8,049 nt of DNA from Candidatus Equihabitans merdae (GTDB lineage: Bacteria; Bacillota; Clostridia; Lachnospirales; Lachnospiraceae), in contig JAGHUB010000318.1 in NCBI GenBank assembly GCA_018065025.1, positions 1 through 8,049 on the forward strand, in the 5' to 3' direction. The notes beneath the pieces are model-generated. The model did not search any database. It was not told where the DNA came from and was given only the letters and a program-made list of their open reading frames with translations. Positions 7,230-8,049 of this stretch are shown here, in pieces; position 1 is the first letter of the stretch; each line of letters starts with the position of its first letter. The position numbers and the translations under genes are program-made.

Positions 7230-7410
7230 AATATCCCAAGATGCCGTTCCTAAATTGCTGACGCCTAGCTATTGCCAGGTGGGCAGCCTCATCCGTGTCG
7301 CTGCCTTCCTCCGGTAGTTGCTCGAGGCCTGGCATTGAAAACGTCTTGTTGGCATCCCTTTCAGTCTTATGTAGGTTCAGGAAATATAGGGGGTCGCACA
7401 CCCCAGGACT
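7230..7410 (-). ncRNA. ssrS: 6S RNA (RNA polymerase regulator)
   Basis: 6S RNA binds the sigma-70/A RNA polymerase holoenzyme by mimicking an open promoter, mainly in stationary phase. The predicted start A7410 lies 7 nt after a TATAAT box. The 5' end GTCCTGGGGTGT (7409-7398) pairs over 12 bp, with G-U pairs, to the 3' end GCATCTTGGGAT (7244-7233), forming the terminal closing stem. Blocks matching 6S as I know it: CCTGGGGTGTGCG near the 5' end, TTTCCTGAACC (compare CCCCTGAGCC in E. coli) and ACGGCATCTTGGGAT at the 3' end (compare GCGGCATCTCGGAGAT). The apical part folds on TGCCAGG (7334-7328) with CCTGGCA (7279-7273), enclosing two hairpins, including GGCAGC/GCTGCC. About 180 nt is the usual size. 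The alternative, SRP RNA, is suggested by CCGGAGGAAGGCAGC but fits worse. The 3' end is approximate; no terminator follows. Confidence 0.8.
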
Positions 7411-7416
7411 AAGTAG

Positions 7417-7445
7417 ATTATAAGCGGTTTAGTCTATATCGTCAA
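7417..7445 (-). promoter_or_regulatory. Near-consensus sigma-A promoter of the 6S RNA
   Basis: On the minus strand TTGACG (7445-7440) and TATAAT (7422-7417) are separated by exactly 17 nt: 5/6 and 6/6 matches to consensus. The predicted start, A7410, falls exactly where the 6S closing stem begins. The -35 box lies just 2 nt past the nicotinamidase stop codon, so the promoter is packed against the upstream gene. Confidence 0.88.
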
Positions 7446-7447
7446 TG

Positions 7448-7975
7448 TTATCGAACTGCGATCTGGCACATCTTCATGGCTTCCAGAGCCTGAGTATGTG
7501 TGGCAGGTGTAACACCGGCGCAGCAAGCTTCTTCAACAGCTACCGGAACTTCTGTCAGATTGGCCTTGGCGATCATGGCATTGGAGATAACACAGATATC
7601 TGTGCAAAGACCGATCAAAGTAATCTCTTCAATAGCCTCTTCTGCGTTAAGATCACAAAGCATCTGACCCAGAACAACTGAACCAAAGGTAGGCTTGTCG
7701 ATAATCTGGCAGCCTTCTGTCAGAGCAGTCAATTCCGGTACGATCTGCCAGCCATCTGTGCCCTTGATGCAATGGGGAACAGGCAGGTTGCGACCTTCCT
7801 GAGTTTCCATATAGTTTTCAAAGTGAGTATCTCTTGTGAAGATAACCTTCACACCCTCAGCGTTGGCCTTCTCGATACGTGCTTTGACATTGGGAACGAT
7901 AGCAACAGCTTCAGCTGTGCCAAGAGCACCATCTACAAAGTCAGTCTGCATATCAACAACGATTAATACCTTCAT
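7448..7975 (-). CDS. pncA: Isochorismatase-fold cysteine hydrolase, probable nicotinamidase
   Basis: A 175-aa soluble cytoplasmic enzyme of the isochorismatase/cysteine hydrolase family, best read as nicotinamidase, which deamidates nicotinamide to nicotinate for NAD salvage. The triad is visible: D8 in LIVVDMQTDF, K94 in IIDKPTFGS and C128 in GLCTDICVISNA. The metal-binding set also fits: D49 and H51 in FTRDTHFENY and H68 in VPHCIKGTDGW. The HCxxGTxGW motif favours nicotinamidase over isochorismatase, but other amidases of this fold cannot be excluded; symbol use is tentative. It is slightly shorter than E. coli PncA but complete. A GGAGG site (7983-7987) lies 7 nt before the ATG. No terminator separates its stop (7448) from the 6S promoter, so its transcripts may run into the 6S gene. 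It appears to be transcribed on its own, apart from any gene beyond the right edge. Confidence 0.9.
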   Translation of the reverse strand: MKVLIVVDMQTDFVDGALGTAEAVAIVPNVKARIEKANAEGVKVIFTRDTHFENYMETQEGRNLPVPHCIKGTDGWQIVPELTALTEGCQIIDKPTFGSVVLGQMLCDLNAEEAIEEITLIGLCTDICVISNAMIAKANLTEVPVAVEEACCAGVTPATHTQALEAMKMCQIAVR

Positions 7976-7982
7976 GGCCTAA

Positions 7983-7987
7983 CCTCC
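7983..7987 (-). promoter_or_regulatory. Ribosome binding site of the nicotinamidase gene
   Basis: GGAGG on the minus strand lies 7 nt before the ATG at 7975, an optimal spacing that supports this start. Confidence 0.85.
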
Positions 7988-8007
7988 ATTTTGTATTGCT
8001 TATCAAA

Positions 8008-8036
8008 ATAGTTATCTACAAAAGATGTGCTGTCAA
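8008..8036 (-). promoter_or_regulatory. Tentative promoter of the nicotinamidase gene
   Basis: A perfect TTGACA (8036-8031) is followed after 17 nt by AACTAT (8013-8008), which matches TATAAT at only three positions. The -35 box and distance to the gene are right, the -10 box is poor, so a regulator or a different -10 register may be involved. The -35 lies inside an inverted repeat. Confidence 0.35.
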
Positions 8037-8045
8037 CACACATCT
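8023..8045. repeat. Inverted repeat over the -35 region upstream of the nicotinamidase gene
   Basis: AGATGTG (8023-8029) and CACATCT (8039-8045) are perfect 7-bp inverted arms with a 9-nt centre that contains the TTGACA box on the minus strand. The placement suits an operator for a dimeric repressor, but no cognate regulator is seen in the window and such a short repeat can arise by chance. Confidence 0.4.
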
Positions 8046-8049
8046 GTTT

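Noticed and set aside
7260..7345. Signal recognition particle RNA, suggested by CCGGAGGAAGGCAGC
   Set aside because: The conserved CAGG opposite the tetraloop stem is missing, whereas the 5' and 3' ends, closing stem and size all fit 6S RNA.

Overview
The window looks like a stretch of a Firmicutes chromosome, most likely Clostridia and probably Lachnospiraceae-like. This rests on the style of the PheT/PheS/QueA proteins, the AGGAGG-type ribosome binding sites, and tight operon packing with 0-22 nt gaps and overlaps. The lineage is an inference, since no search could be run. Every gene I accept is on the minus strand, so the biological reading order runs from the right end (8049) to the left end (1).

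In that order: (1) a stand-alone isochorismatase-fold hydrolase, probably nicotinamidase (7448-7975), with a good ribosome binding site and a tentative promoter overlapped by an inverted repeat; (2) a near-consensus sigma-A promoter (7417-7445) starting 10 bases upstream of the nicotinamidase stop-codon boundary in an almost gapless arrangement, driving a ~180-nt structured RNA that I identify as 6S RNA (about 7230-7410); (3) a five-gene cluster: a YihY/BrkB membrane protein, pheS, pheT, a histidine-phosphatase-superfamily enzyme and queA. YihY and pheS overlap, pheS and pheT are 22 nt apart, pheT and the phosphatase abut exactly, and the phosphatase and queA overlap by 1 nt. No terminator is visible between the 6S RNA and yihY, so the 6S promoter could feed the whole cluster. 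I found no T-box leader upstream of pheS.

After queA comes a 196-nt gap holding a large imperfect inverted repeat (887-1011). It can fold into a ~27-bp interrupted stem with a ~56-nt structured loop. On the minus strand a T-rich run follows it, so it may end the operon. On the plus strand it gains G-U pairs, so it could instead be a separate RNA or a small mobile repeat. Left of it is the start of an unrecognised, more AT-rich gene (830 to beyond base 1). It encodes a globular N-terminal domain, possibly PH-like, followed by eight tandem octapeptides of KAKEEAAR type and then the start of a further domain cut by the window edge.

Functionally the core is translation-centred: PheS and PheT together form the phenylalanyl-tRNA synthetase tetramer, and QueA makes epoxyqueuosine in the tRNA wobble position. 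The global RNA-polymerase regulator 6S RNA sits directly upstream. The least explained parts are the 887-1011 element and the repeat-bearing gene to its left.
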